Below, piece by piece: positions 19,814-28,744 of a DNA stretch of 64,000 nucleotides. Position numbers and translations under genes: made by a program. The notes under the pieces were generated by a model. That model saw only the letters and a program-made list of their open reading frames with translations, was not told the origin of the DNA and ran no database searches. This stretch comes from Mariprofundus ferrinatatus (GTDB lineage: Bacteria > Pseudomonadota > Zetaproteobacteria > Mariprofundales > Mariprofundaceae): contig NZ_CP018800.1 in assembly GCF_002795825.1 (NCBI RefSeq), forward strand, positions 62,001 through 126,000, read 5' to 3'. Every line of letters begins with the position of its first letter. The stretch's first letter is position 1.

Positions 19814-20320
19814 TTGCGTCGAAGTAACCTGCATCTGCTGGCCAGGCTCCGCTTCCTCTCTTCTCGCAGGCGGTTCGAGCTATTTCCCCCCTTTTTCCTG
19901 ATGCGTGTAAAGATTGAACATCTGTCAGAGGATTGGAGCAGTGTGCGCATCCGCTTGCCGCTCAACTGGGTATCAGCCAATGCTGCCGGTAATATGTTTG
20001 GCGGTTATCAGGCCAGCCTTGCCGATCCGGTGCCGGCACTGGCATGTCTGAAAAGGTTTCCGGGTTACAGGGTGGCCACCAAAAAGCTGGAGATCGATTT
20101 TGTTCGGGTAGGTAATTCTGATCTGACGTTGCATTTCGATTTTGATGATGGGCAGTTCCGGGAGATAGCGAGGGAGTTGCAGGAGAGCGGCCGGGCGACC
20201 CCAGGCTTTGAGATGCGGTTTGTAAGGGAGGATGGCAAGGTGTGTACACGCATTCTCAATACCGTTGCCATTCGTCCGAAGGGTTATGTGGCTCCAATCG
20301 AGCATCACGATGACAACTAG
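19814..20320 (+). CDS. DUF4442 hotdog-fold thioesterase-like protein
   Basis: A 168-residue protein with the DUF4442 signature NAAGNMFGGYQASLADPVPALAC, a hotdog fold related to acyl-CoA thioesterases. The likely start is the TTG at 19814, six bases after AGGAGGA; the frame also opens at a TTG at 19781 that has no ribosome site and lies inside the operator array. The substrate is unknown. It overlaps the next gene by 11 bases, so both are co-translated, and both are probably controlled by the divergent HxlR regulator. Confidence 0.78.
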   Translation: MRRSNLHLLARLRFLSSRRRFELFPPFFLMRVKIEHLSEDWSSVRIRLPLNWVSANAAGNMFGGYQASLADPVPALACLKRFPGYRVATKKLEIDFVRVGNSDLTLHFDFDDGQFREIARELQESGRATPGFEMRFVREDGKVCTRILNTVAIRPKGYVAPIEHHDDN

Positions 20321-20915
20321 AAAGATCGATTTCTACTTCGATTTTATCAGCCCCTATAGCTATCTGGCGGCTACGCAGATGCCTGCATTTGCTGCAGAGC
20401 ATGGGGTGGAGGCTGACTGGCTGCCGCTTAACCTGCCGCGGCTGATGAAGCTCTCCGGCAATACGTCTCCTGCAGCAGTGAAAAACAAGGCGATCTACTC
20501 ACTTCGGGATTTGAAACGTTGGAGCCTATTCCTGAATGTGCCGTTCCGGATGATCCGGCCGGGAACATTCGATAGCCGACCTGCACTTCGGATTGCTGGG
20601 GCACTGCAGGGGGATGAGCGTAAGACCTTCTGCATGGATGTTTTTGATGCCCTCTGGTCTGGAGAGGTGGATGCAAAAAGATCGAACTGGCTGGAGGAGA
20701 TTGCAGAGAAGAGGTCATTTTCCGACGACTGGATGGGCCTTACCAGTGAAGAGTTCGAGGCAAACACGCATGCTGCATTGAATGCCGGAGCGTTTGGGGT
20801 TCCAAGCCTTGTGCTTCATGCCGATAAAGGGCGAGATGAATTGTTTTTCGGCGTTGATCATATGGCGTTGATATCCCGCGCGATAAGAGGCCAGGGAGAT
20901 ATAATATACAGATAA
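20310..20915 (+). CDS. 2-hydroxychromene-2-carboxylate isomerase / DsbA-family protein
   Basis: A 201-residue thioredoxin-fold protein of the HCCA isomerase (kappa-class GST-like) family: DFYFDFISPYSYLA at the N-terminus with a serine in place of the DsbA CxxC, an inserted helical domain, and GAFGVPSLVLHADKGRDELFFGVDHMALI near the C-terminus. Known members use glutathione to isomerise aromatic degradation intermediates. Here the substrate is unknown; linkage to an HxlR sensor and a thioesterase suggests detoxification of an electrophile or aromatic acid. Start ATG 20310 lies inside the preceding gene. Confidence 0.85.
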   Translation: MTTRKIDFYFDFISPYSYLAATQMPAFAAEHGVEADWLPLNLPRLMKLSGNTSPAAVKNKAIYSLRDLKRWSLFLNVPFRMIRPGTFDSRPALRIAGALQGDERKTFCMDVFDALWSGEVDAKRSNWLEEIAEKRSFSDDWMGLTSEEFEANTHAALNAGAFGVPSLVLHADKGRDELFFGVDHMALISRAIRGQGDIIYR

Positions 20916-21076
20916 CGAATGCTATACCGTGATCACGAAATGGCATGGTCATATGCACAGGGCACCCCAGAAAATGTCCGGGATTTCGCATTAACGGATT
21001 TTAATTTTTGAGACACGTAATATTTATTTTTGAAATAGCAGCTTGCCTCATCTTTTGATCTTGGAGGGAGTACAAC

Positions 21077-22144
21077 GTGCGTAAAATTCTATATTTATCA
21101 CTGGGTTTAATCGCTGCTGCACCGGCGGCGCAGGCTGAAAATGTGCTGGAGTGGCTCGACTCTATGAATACCGCACAGCAGGGAAAGGCAAGTGAGCCGG
21201 CTGATGCGGCAGTTCTGCTTACGCTGGAGAACAGGGAGAGTGAGATGTATCCCCAGCCGGCACCGAATGGAAAGTACCTGCTGACGCTTACCCAGAGTGG
21301 TAAAAACGCATGGATTTCGCGCCGGTTAACCGAAAATGGCGATCCGGCCAATATGGTCACTGATGATGTGCATACCGTAGATTCCATCGGCTGGAAGGAT
21401 GATGGTCATGTATACTATCTATCTGAGCGCGCCGGTGGCCTTGGGTTATGGGAAAAGATTTCCGATGGTGAAGGCATGCAGCGGCGCATTCAGTCTCTGC
21501 ATGGTGCGCTTACTCAACCAATCCTGCTCTCTGACGGTTCAATCGTTGCAGTTCGCGCCAAGCCACTGAATTACAAGCCGACCAAAATGAAGAAAACAAG
21601 CCAGGTTAAGCGTGACGAGTTCAATAACTGGGAGTTCCCCGGATTTGCGACTGAAATTGTACGCTTCCATGGCAGTGGTTCTCAGCAGGTATTGAGTGAA
21701 GGTATTAACCCGGCACTCTCTCCTGATGGCAACAGTATTGTTTTTGCCATGGCGGCAGGACGCAGCGTGCATCTGTTCAGGATGAATATTGACGGTTCAA
21801 ACCTGATACAGATTACCGATGCCCGCAGTATCGATGTTCAGCCATCATGGAGCAAAGACGGCAAGTGGATCATCTTCACCTCCAACCGTGCAGAGGCTGA
21901 TATGCGCCACAAAGGAAAGTCGCAATGGGATATCTGGGCGATTGGAATCGATGGTCGTAATCTGACCCAGATTAGCTTTGATGATGCCAAGGATGGCGCT
22001 CCACGCATGGGCAGTGACGGTCGCATCTATTTCCACTCCGATCGTAAAGTGAGTCGTGAAATGAGTGCTCAGCACCAGGTCAAATCAGTCGGAAGTCACG
22101 ACTTCCATATTTGGATAATCGATTGGCCAAATCAGGCTAAATAG
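21077..22144 (+). CDS. TolB-like beta-propeller periplasmic protein
   Basis: A 355-residue protein with a signal peptide (residues 1-20, ending AAQA) and several PD40/WD40-like repeats (YPQPAPNGKYLLTL, ALSPDGNSIVFAM, QPSWSKDGKWIIFTS, GAPRMGSDGRIYFHSD). The fold matches the TolB propeller, but the N-terminal TolB domain is absent and no tol-pal genes are near, so I do not call it TolB. The start is GTG? In the sequence it is a GTG at 21077 preceded by TTGGAGGGAG, a strong ribosome site. It ends at a clear terminator. Function unknown; a periplasmic protein-binding role is likely. Confidence 0.8.
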   Translation: MRKILYLSLGLIAAAPAAQAENVLEWLDSMNTAQQGKASEPADAAVLLTLENRESEMYPQPAPNGKYLLTLTQSGKNAWISRRLTENGDPANMVTDDVHTVDSIGWKDDGHVYYLSERAGGLGLWEKISDGEGMQRRIQSLHGALTQPILLSDGSIVAVRAKPLNYKPTKMKKTSQVKRDEFNNWEFPGFATEIVRFHGSGSQQVLSEGINPALSPDGNSIVFAMAAGRSVHLFRMNIDGSNLIQITDARSIDVQPSWSKDGKWIIFTSNRAEADMRHKGKSQWDIWAIGIDGRNLTQISFDDAKDGAPRMGSDGRIYFHSDRKVSREMSAQHQVKSVGSHDFHIWIIDWPNQAK

Positions 22145-22165
22145 AAAGCTCTACCCTCTCCTCTC

Positions 22166-22193
22166 GAAAGGCCCCGCAAGGGGCCTTTCCTGT
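22166..22193 (+). terminator. Rho-independent terminator after the TolB-like gene
   Basis: A perfect ten-base stem GAAAGGCCCC/GGGGCCTTTC with a four-base loop (GCAA), followed by a short pyrimidine-rich run. It lies 21 bases after the stop codon. Confidence 0.8.
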
Positions 22194-22233
22194 TTGATCC
22201 AAACGGCAGTTGTCGGCCTTCAATAAAGGAAAG

Positions 22234-23355
22234 TTATAAAGCCAATAGTTGGAACTCTACGGAGCATACTGCCATGCCATTAATCAATAGCTCGATGCTA
22301 TGCTGGCCGGTGTAGTATTTCCGAGTTGTGATTTTCTTGAATGGATGGCTCTTTTTTAGCTGGATCGTTTCACCGGGATTGATAGTCGTAGATTTAAGTT
22401 TAAACACTTTAGTACTGCTTTGACCATTCGCTTTAACGTGATGAACTGCATAATCTATTACAACATTTTGAATGTCCGATGACGTTGCTGTTATCAACAC
22501 AGTGAAGTTCGCACTTTCTCCTAACTTGATGTTTTGGCTATCCACCTTCATATCTTGGACTGACAACTGCGGAGTTTCAGTATAGCCAAGCAGGCCAAAC
22601 ACATCTGGATGACCACTTTTTACCAATGTGCGTAGTGCATGACGAATTAACTTCGTCCTGTTTTTGTTTTTCGGTTTTGTCCAACATCTACATGTCTTAA
22701 TCACAAGATCAGGATGGTCCTTGGAGATGTCATTTAGACTGTTAGCTACGGATCTTCTCACATACTCGCTTTCATCATCTTTCAATAACTCAAGTAAGGG
22801 CAGAAGCGGCGATGGGTCAGAAACGAACTGAGATAGCTGCTGTCCCCATGGTAATCTTGGTCGTGTGCCTTCCGAGACAAGGCGACGTACATGTTCATCC
22901 GAATCTGTACACCACTTTCTCAACTTAGCAAAAGTTATATCGGGATAGCGCACAATAAACGGACGGATGGCAAATTCAGCGGAAAAAAGAGCGGTTAGAT
23001 GCTTCAATGCAGATAGAGACGCCTTGGGGTGTTCCAAACCATGCACCCCGATATAATCAATGATCGGCCATGCAGCAAACCCTCGCAGTGGATCATTGTC
23101 ATCGCCATAATCCCAAACAGACTTCAAGTTCATGAGTAACTTCGACGTCTCATCAAAATCATTCGGTAGATATTGTTGTAATACAGCTATGATATATCGA
23201 ACACGCTCTTTAAGTTCCAGAGCATCAAGGCCGTTCATAGCATCTTGTCGAAACTGATTGGCAGGAAACCCATTAATAATTGCAGAAAGCCCATGAGTAA
23301 TACGCTCTACCGCATTCACTCCAAGTCCATCTTTCATCAATCGTTGTTCAGCCAT
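22234..23355 (-). CDS. alkC: DNA alkylation repair protein AlkC with Ig-like C-terminal domain
   Basis: A 373-residue protein of the AlkC branch of HEAT-like-repeat DNA glycosylases. The N-terminus (LGVNAVERITHGLSAI) and the central part (WPIIDYIGVHGLE, FAKLRKWCTDSDEHVRRLVSEGTRPRLPW) are typical of this family, which excises cationic N3-alkylpurines. Residues from about 265 to the end form a beta-rich Ig-like domain (SVQDMKVDSQNIKLGESANF...INPGETIQL), the layout of two-domain AlkC proteins. By eye the gene is clearly more AT-rich than its neighbours and uses different codons, which suggests horizontal acquisition. It converges on the TolB-like gene. Confidence 0.86.
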   Translation of the reverse strand: MAEQRLMKDGLGVNAVERITHGLSAIINGFPANQFRQDAMNGLDALELKERVRYIIAVLQQYLPNDFDETSKLLMNLKSVWDYGDDNDPLRGFAAWPIIDYIGVHGLEHPKASLSALKHLTALFSAEFAIRPFIVRYPDITFAKLRKWCTDSDEHVRRLVSEGTRPRLPWGQQLSQFVSDPSPLLPLLELLKDDESEYVRRSVANSLNDISKDHPDLVIKTCRCWTKPKNKNRTKLIRHALRTLVKSGHPDVFGLLGYTETPQLSVQDMKVDSQNIKLGESANFTVLITATSSDIQNVVIDYAVHHVKANGQSSTKVFKLKSTTINPGETIQLKKSHPFKKITTRKYYTGQHSIELLINGMAVCSVEFQLLAL

Positions 23356-23444
23356 GCTAAGAGACTAGTCTCCTTCAAGAGTTATCTGTCCCACCAATGC
23401 CCGCTTTTGAGCGGAAGAAGCCATCCAGATATTAAGGAAAACAG

Positions 23445-23672
23445 CTACTTCGCTTGTTGAAGTGCCCTCTTGTGAGCAAGGGAAACCATCTTTTTGCTGT
23501 ACTGGGTTTTGGGCGGTGTAAGTCCGTACTGCTCAATAATCATATCCAATACGGTTGCATCAGGATCCCCGTCAATCAGCTCACTAAGTGCCGTTTTGGA
23601 AAAACGCTTGCGTCTTGTCAGCTCAAAAATGCGCAGGGCGCGTGCCAGATAGATGTGATGTGGTGTCTGCAA
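23445..23672 (-). CDS. Small hypothetical protein, 75 aa
   Basis: A short basic ORF starting with TTG one base after the stop codon of the exonuclease gene, so it would be translated from the same message. The product has a helical, Arg/Lys-rich N-terminal half (ALRIFELTRRKRFSKTALSELIDGD) with a helix-turn-helix feel and a basic C-terminus. I do not recognise a family. The tight junction with the upstream gene and normal codon use favour a real gene; the weak start is a reason for doubt. Confidence 0.5.
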   Translation of the reverse strand: MQTPHHIYLARALRIFELTRRKRFSKTALSELIDGDPDATVLDMIIEQYGLTPPKTQYSKKMVSLAHKRALQQAK

Positions 23673-23673
23673 A

Positions 23674-24480
23674 TCAGCCCTGATCCCACGCCTTCAGGTA
23701 TTCGGCAAGGTGCGGGCGGGATTCGGACTCAGACTCCAGGTAGTTCCGCACACCGAGAATGGCGCGGGCATATGCGCCTTCCGTGAGGGCTCCGGAAAAG
23801 AGCTGGTGGCGCAGGAATATCAGCATCGTCGACAACACATCGGTTTCACAATAATCCCGGATCGCTTCGATCTGGCCCGATTCGAACATCTCGCGCACAT
23901 TGTCACCCGCGGTTTCGAGCTTGCCTGGAATATTGAATGCCGCTGCCACCTCATCCATCGAGCAGCGGGCAGAGGCCCCGAAATCGGAGAGCAGTTCGAG
24001 CAGGTCACAGTGATACTCATTTGAGTAGCGCGTGTCGTAACCGTTCCACTTGTCACCCTGGGTGAACCAGCGCGGGCAGGAGAGGCCATGAGCCATGGCG
24101 CGGTATTTAAGAACAGGCACATCGAAGCCGCGACCATTGAAGCTGACGAGTTGAGGTGCACGTGCCTCAATCAGGTGGAAGAAGCCTTCTAGTATCTCTT
24201 GCTCGCTGCTGCTGGAATCGCCTCCGGTGCCCAGCCGGCGAATTACCATCTCACCCCCCTCCTCTCCGGGTTCCCGAATCAGGTGGCCGTAAGAGATGGC
24301 TACGACCTGGTGAAATGGCTGGCGCGGGAAGTCATTACGGCCTTCGGTTTTCTCGAGGAAGTAGTCGGAGAGTGCATCGCGTGCTTCAGCATCCGAAATG
24401 TCGGGAAGACGCAGAACTCGCCGGGCGCTATCAGCATCCACAACAGTTTCGATATCAAATACGATCACATCACGACGCAC
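23674..24480 (-). CDS. PolB-like 3'-5' exonuclease (DEDDy)
   Basis: A 268-residue stand-alone exonuclease resembling the proofreading domain of family B DNA polymerases (predicted PolB-like exonuclease, PF10108 type). Exo I is FDIETV near residue 8, Exo II is LVSFNGRGFDVPVL near 111, and Exo III is the YCETDV region near 213, giving the DEDD metal ligands with Tyr. It probably trims DNA or RNA 3' ends in repair. The GTG start has AGAGG seven bases upstream and lies inside the murJ end (11-base overlap). The alkC gene downstream on the same strand makes a small repair neighbourhood. Confidence 0.82.
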   Translation of the reverse strand: MRRDVIVFDIETVVDADSARRVLRLPDISDAEARDALSDYFLEKTEGRNDFPRQPFHQVVAISYGHLIREPGEEGGEMVIRRLGTGGDSSSSEQEILEGFFHLIEARAPQLVSFNGRGFDVPVLKYRAMAHGLSCPRWFTQGDKWNGYDTRYSNEYHCDLLELLSDFGASARCSMDEVAAAFNIPGKLETAGDNVREMFESGQIEAIRDYCETDVLSTMLIFLRHQLFSGALTEGAYARAILGVRNYLESESESRPHLAEYLKAWDQG

Positions 24481-26065
24481 GTTTTTTCCTCTTCAAAAAG
24501 CGCAGCAGAAGCTCCCGCTCTCCCATGATTAAAGCAGAAACGGAGAAGACTGCGATGCCTCCTGCAACAGATGCGCCCATCCAGGCAAAGCGGGCCATAT
24601 CGCCTGCAGCAGGAAATGACCAGATCAGGTGATCAAATCCGTAAAGAAAGAAGAACATCAGAAGAGTGGCTATTGCCGCAGTGGAGAGGCGGCGGAGCGT
24701 ATCTGTGTTAAATAGCGTGCCGTAATGTTTGCTGAGCCTGAGATAGAGCAGACCGACGTTGACAAAGGAGGCAAGTGAAGTGGCGAGTGCAAGTCCGACA
24801 TAGGCCCAGAACTGCATGAAAATCACTGCCAGTATGATGTTGACGGCAACACTGATGGCGGCATAGCGCATCGGTGCCCTGGCATCCTTGCCGGCATAAC
24901 AGGCGGACGCGAACAAGCGTGCCCAGCAGAAGGCAATCAATCCCACCGCATAGGCCTGTAGTGTTGCTGCAGTCGCAATACTGTCGGTATGCGTAAAGGC
25001 GCCGCGCTCAAAGAGTGTGACAATGATCGGTTCGGCCAGATAGATGATGCCGACTACAGAGGGTAGTACCAGCCAGGTCAGCCAGGCAAATCCCGAGCGC
25101 AGGTCATCACCCGCAGCGGCATGGTCGCCCCTTGAGAGGTGGCCGGAAAGGGTCGGCAAAAGCGCTGTTCCCATGGCAATGCCGAACAGCGCAAACGGCA
25201 GCTGTACGATGCGATCGGAGTAGTAAAGATAGGAGACGGCTCCGCTCTCCAGCATGGTGGCAAGAATTGTTCCGACCAGGATATTGATCTGTACGGCAGC
25301 AATCGCAAGCACAGCAGGGCCGAACAGACGCATGGTTTCGGCAATGGCATCCTGTCTGAAATGAAAGCTGATGCGTGGCACCCAGCCGATCCGTTTCAGG
25401 GCCGGAAATTGAATCGCAAGCTGCAAAAAGCCGCCAAGCAGGACGCCGATAGCGAGTGCCACTGCCGGGTTATCAAATGATGGCGCTAGCACAACGGCGG
25501 CAAAGATAATCGCCACATTGAGCAGGGCCGGGCTGGCTGCAGGGACTGCAAACTGCTTATGGGTGTTCAGAACCGCCCAGGCCATGGCAGCCAGCGAGAT
25601 CATGGCTAGATAGGGGAACATGAGCCGCGCCAGCTCAAGCGCCATATTCCAGCGATCCGGTTCATCGGCAAAGCCGGGGGCAAAGAGGTAGAGAAGCCAG
25701 GGCATCAGCAGCATGCCGAGCAGGGTAAACAGGGTAAGCACCAGCAGCAGCAGGGTGGCCATTGCATTCAGGAAAGCGTGCGCCCCCTCCTCCGACTTCT
25801 GTCGTTCATCCGACAGTACCGGCACCAGCGCCACGGTGAGGGTGCCTTCGGCAAACATGCGCCGGAAAAAGTTGGGCAGTTTAAAGGCGACAAAAAATGC
25901 ATCGGCAAGAGGCCCTGCGCCGAGCACACGCGCCAGGAATATGTCGCGAATGAATCCGAGAATGCGCGAGAGCATGGTCCAGCCGCCAACCTTGGAGGCG
26001 GCGCGCAGCAATGCTGAGGAGCGGTTGCCCCTGTCGCTGTTTGACTTGTTCTCTTCGGTTGTCAT
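24470..26065 (-). CDS. murJ: Lipid II flippase MurJ
   Basis: A 531-residue polytopic membrane protein of the MviN/MurJ branch of the MOP superfamily, with about fourteen helices. It moves lipid II across the inner membrane for peptidoglycan synthesis. Motifs include SRILGFIRDIFLARVLGAGPLADAF near the N-terminus and PNFFRRMFAEG. The frame stays open to 26464, but the ATG at 26065 gives the normal length and a short hydrophilic N-terminus; the longer leader is out of character. It complements the elongasome genes at the start of the window. Confidence 0.93.
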   Translation of the reverse strand: MTTEENKSNSDRGNRSSALLRAASKVGGWTMLSRILGFIRDIFLARVLGAGPLADAFFVAFKLPNFFRRMFAEGTLTVALVPVLSDERQKSEEGAHAFLNAMATLLLLVLTLFTLLGMLLMPWLLYLFAPGFADEPDRWNMALELARLMFPYLAMISLAAMAWAVLNTHKQFAVPAASPALLNVAIIFAAVVLAPSFDNPAVALAIGVLLGGFLQLAIQFPALKRIGWVPRISFHFRQDAIAETMRLFGPAVLAIAAVQINILVGTILATMLESGAVSYLYYSDRIVQLPFALFGIAMGTALLPTLSGHLSRGDHAAAGDDLRSGFAWLTWLVLPSVVGIIYLAEPIIVTLFERGAFTHTDSIATAATLQAYAVGLIAFCWARLFASACYAGKDARAPMRYAAISVAVNIILAVIFMQFWAYVGLALATSLASFVNVGLLYLRLSKHYGTLFNTDTLRRLSTAAIATLLMFFFLYGFDHLIWSFPAAGDMARFAWMGASVAGGIAVFSVSALIMGERELLLRFLKRKKRAS

Positions 26066-26194
26066 AATCCGCCGCCCTTTTCCTGCGCCAAGACCGGCGC
26101 GGTTTGCGAGCCTAGCGCCGCAGTGAGAGAAGGGCGAGCCCGTTAACCGGCTCAAAGTTTTTTGGGAATGAACCCAAGGGGGTGATGTTTTTAC

Positions 26195-26410
26195 ATGCCA
26201 GGAATTCGAGTTAATCCTGATGAGCCGTTTGAAATTGCACTCAAGCGTTTCCGTAAACAGGTTGAGAAAGGTGGCGTCATCTCCGAATGCCGTCGTCGCG
26301 AGTGCTATGAGAAGCCCTCTATCGCCAAGAAACGCAAGGAAGCTGCAGCACGTAAGCGTTTGATGAAGCGCCTTCGTCGTGTTCGTATGCGCGAAAACCG
26401 CGACTACTAA
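26195..26410 (+). CDS. rpsU: Small ribosomal subunit protein bS21
   Basis: A 71-residue highly basic protein matching bS21 throughout ([17 protein letters not shown], then an Arg/Lys-rich C-terminus). It binds the 30S platform and helps base pairing with Shine-Dalgarno sequences. It is the first gene of the classic rpsU-dnaG-rpoD macromolecular-synthesis operon, here with yqeY inserted. A terminator follows directly, so rpsU can be made in excess over the distal genes, as in other proteobacteria. Confidence 0.96.
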   Translation: MPGIRVNPDEPFEIALKRFRKQVEKGGVISECRRRECYEKPSIAKKRKEAAARKRLMKRLRRVRMRENRDY

Positions 26411-26437
26411 ACACAGGCTTGTGTATGTAAACAACTG

Positions 26438-26469
26438 AAAATGCCGGGCCTCATGGTCCGGCATTTTTT
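26438..26469 (+). terminator. Terminator/attenuator between rpsU and yqeY
   Basis: Stem AAAATGCCGG/CCGGCATTTT with an inner GCC/GGT extension, followed by TTTTTT. It lies 27 bases after rpsU. In the rpsU-dnaG-rpoD operon such an internal terminator sets the high S21 to primase ratio. Confidence 0.85.
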
Positions 26470-26508
26470 ATTTCCAACTATTTTATTAGAACCTACGGAG
26501 TTAGACCC

Positions 26509-26946
26509 ATGTTGCAGCAGTTGACCGACGATATGAAGTCCGCCATGAAAGCAGGCGACAAACTGAAGCTCTCTTCTATTCGCATGCTGCGTGCTGCGAT
26601 CAAGGATAAGGAGATTGAGGTCGGTCATGCGCTTGATGAGGCCGAGGCGCTGGCCGTGGCGGCCAAGCTCCTCAAGCAGCGCAATGATGCCGCCAGGCAG
26701 TATGCCGAGGCCGGACGTGAAGACTTGCGTGAGAAAGAGCTTGCTGAGGCGGCGATTTTTCAGGCCTATATGCCTGAACAGCTCTCCGATGATGAGCTGC
26801 ATGCCATGATCGATCAGGCTATCGCTGATACCGGTGCAACCGGTATGCGCGACATGGGCAAGGTGATGGGCATTGTAAAAACCAAGGCACAGGGACGCGC
26901 CGATATGGGGAAACTATCCGCCATTGTAAAATCCCGCCTCGGATAA
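26509..26946 (+). CDS. yqeY: GatB/YqeY domain protein
   Basis: A 145-residue protein homologous to the C-terminal tail domain of the GatB amidotransferase subunit (MLQQLTDDMKSAMKAGDKLKLSSIRMLRAAIKDKEIE and YMPEQLSDDEL). It may bind tRNA, but its role is not established in the family. The ATG has GGAG upstream. It commonly sits between rpsU and dnaG, as here, and is part of the macromolecular-synthesis operon. Confidence 0.93.
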   Translation: MLQQLTDDMKSAMKAGDKLKLSSIRMLRAAIKDKEIEVGHALDEAEALAVAAKLLKQRNDAARQYAEAGREDLREKELAEAAIFQAYMPEQLSDDELHAMIDQAIADTGATGMRDMGKVMGIVKTKAQGRADMGKLSAIVKSRLG

Positions 26947-26997
26947 TTGGCTCTGATGCGCTTGCATTCAGGGCTATTACCTTCTACATAATAACTT

Positions 26998-28740
26998 ATG
27001 GCTAACTTTCCACCTTCATTCCTGGATGAGGTGCTATCGCGCACGGATATCGTTGATATTATTGCGCGCCATGTCGAGCTGAAAAAGGCCGGCTCAAACA
27101 TGATGGGGCTCTGCCCTTTTCACCATGAAAAATCGCCATCGTTTTCGGTGTCTGCTGATAAACAGCTCTACTACTGCTTCGGCTGCGGCAAGGGTGGTGG
27201 TGCGTTCCAGTTTCTTATGGAGCACGACGGCTACTCTTTTCCCGAAGCGGTGGAGTATCTGGCTGAAAAGGCAGGGCTGGAAGTGCCGAAAGAGACACAG
27301 CGTCAGCCCGGCGATGAAGAGCGGCAGAAAAAAGCATATACCCTTCTGTCGCGTGCATCTGATGCCTTTGCGCGTGCCCTCTATGGCTCCGGTGGCGGCA
27401 ACGCTGTCGCTTACATCAAACAGCGTGGCCTCCCTGAGTCGATAGTAAGAGGTTATGGGCTCGGTTATGCACCGGATGGTTATGGTTTTATGCAGCAGGT
27501 GTTCGGAACCGATAACAGGAGCGCTGCCCAGCTTGAGGCTGTTGGTCTTCTGTTCAAGGGTGAACGCGGTTACGGTGACCGCTTCCGCAATCGCCTGATG
27601 TTCACCATCCGTGATCGTCGCGGCCGCGTTGTCGGTTTTGGTGGTCGCGTGCTGGGGGAGGGTGAACCGAAGTACCTCAACTCCCCTGAGACCAACTGGT
27701 TCCATAAGTCGGATCTGTTATACGGCTTCTCGGAACATCGGGATACAATCAGGAAAGAGAAGCAGCTGGTGGTGGTTGAAGGTTACATGGATGTGCTTGC
27801 TCTGGCCGCATATGGGCTGAAAATAGGCCTTGCGCCGCTTGGTACGGCGATCGGCGAGCGCCAGATCCGCGAGATTTTCCGCCTCTGCGAGGGGCCGGTA
27901 TTCTGCTTCGACGGCGACCGTGCCGGTCGTCAGGCGGCATGGCGGGCACTGGAGCGGATGATGCCGCTTCTCAAGGCTGAGCTGGAACCGAAATTTCTCT
28001 ACCTGCCCGAAGGGGAGGATCCCGATTCGCTGCTTGCCAAAGAGGGGGCGGAATCTTTCCGGGCCCGCATGAAGGATGAGGCCAAGCCGGTTCTGGAGAC
28101 CTGGCTGATGGGGCTGAAACTTCTTGCCGGACAGGGGGTGGAGGGGCGTGCACGTATGGCCAAAAAGGCCGACTCCATGCTCGCCACCATGACTGACAAC
28201 TATCTTGCGCAGGCGTGGCGTCAGGAGGTGGAGCAGGCAACAGGTATTTCGCTGAAGCAGCATCTGCGCCGTTCGGCTGCAAGCTCACCCTCTCCTAGTT
28301 CTGAAGGTACAGTAGAGCTGAGTGGCATCGAGGAGCGGTTTCTTGCCGGCCTTTTTCAAAGAACCGAGCGCTTTCGTGACCTTCCTGAAATTGCCAGGAA
28401 CTTTCTTGTTGATAATGACGGGGTCAGGCCGCTATACTTGCGCGCTTTTTCAATAATAGCGGCCACCGAAGACGACAATACCGACATCGCGAGACAACTG
28501 GCACAGGAGTTCCCTGAGAGCCAAACACTGATTTCTCGCTGGGTGAATCAGGCAGCCGTACAGGACGTAGATTACAAAGCCATTCTTTTGGTTATGGAGA
28601 GTAACTACATCAAGCGTCGCCTGAGTTCAGAGCGCGATACAATGCCATTTGAAGAAAAAACTACCCTTCCTTTAAGGTTACGCGAAATTGACCTTGAACG
28701 AATTAAGCTGGGTAGAGAGCAAAGCGATACAGGAGCATAA
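26998..28740 (+). CDS. dnaG: DNA primase DnaG
   Basis: A 580-residue primase that lays RNA primers for replication. The N-terminal CHC2 zinc finger is visible (CPFHHE at 39-44, CFGCG at 60-64). The catalytic core follows with the Toprim domain at about 255-335 ([11 protein letters not shown] with the conserved Glu; [11 protein letters not shown] with the DxD). The C-terminal helicase-binding region completes it. The ATG at 26998 starts the standard [22 protein letters not shown]; the ribosome site is weak. Next gene in the operon is rpoD, four bases after the stop. Confidence 0.97.
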   Translation: MANFPPSFLDEVLSRTDIVDIIARHVELKKAGSNMMGLCPFHHEKSPSFSVSADKQLYYCFGCGKGGGAFQFLMEHDGYSFPEAVEYLAEKAGLEVPKETQRQPGDEERQKKAYTLLSRASDAFARALYGSGGGNAVAYIKQRGLPESIVRGYGLGYAPDGYGFMQQVFGTDNRSAAQLEAVGLLFKGERGYGDRFRNRLMFTIRDRRGRVVGFGGRVLGEGEPKYLNSPETNWFHKSDLLYGFSEHRDTIRKEKQLVVVEGYMDVLALAAYGLKIGLAPLGTAIGERQIREIFRLCEGPVFCFDGDRAGRQAAWRALERMMPLLKAELEPKFLYLPEGEDPDSLLAKEGAESFRARMKDEAKPVLETWLMGLKLLAGQGVEGRARMAKKADSMLATMTDNYLAQAWRQEVEQATGISLKQHLRRSAASSPSPSSEGTVELSGIEERFLAGLFQRTERFRDLPEIARNFLVDNDGVRPLYLRAFSIIAATEDDNTDIARQLAQEFPESQTLISRWVNQAAVQDVDYKAILLVMESNYIKRRLSSERDTMPFEEKTTLPLRLREIDLERIKLGREQSDTGA

Positions 28741-28744
28741 CTTT

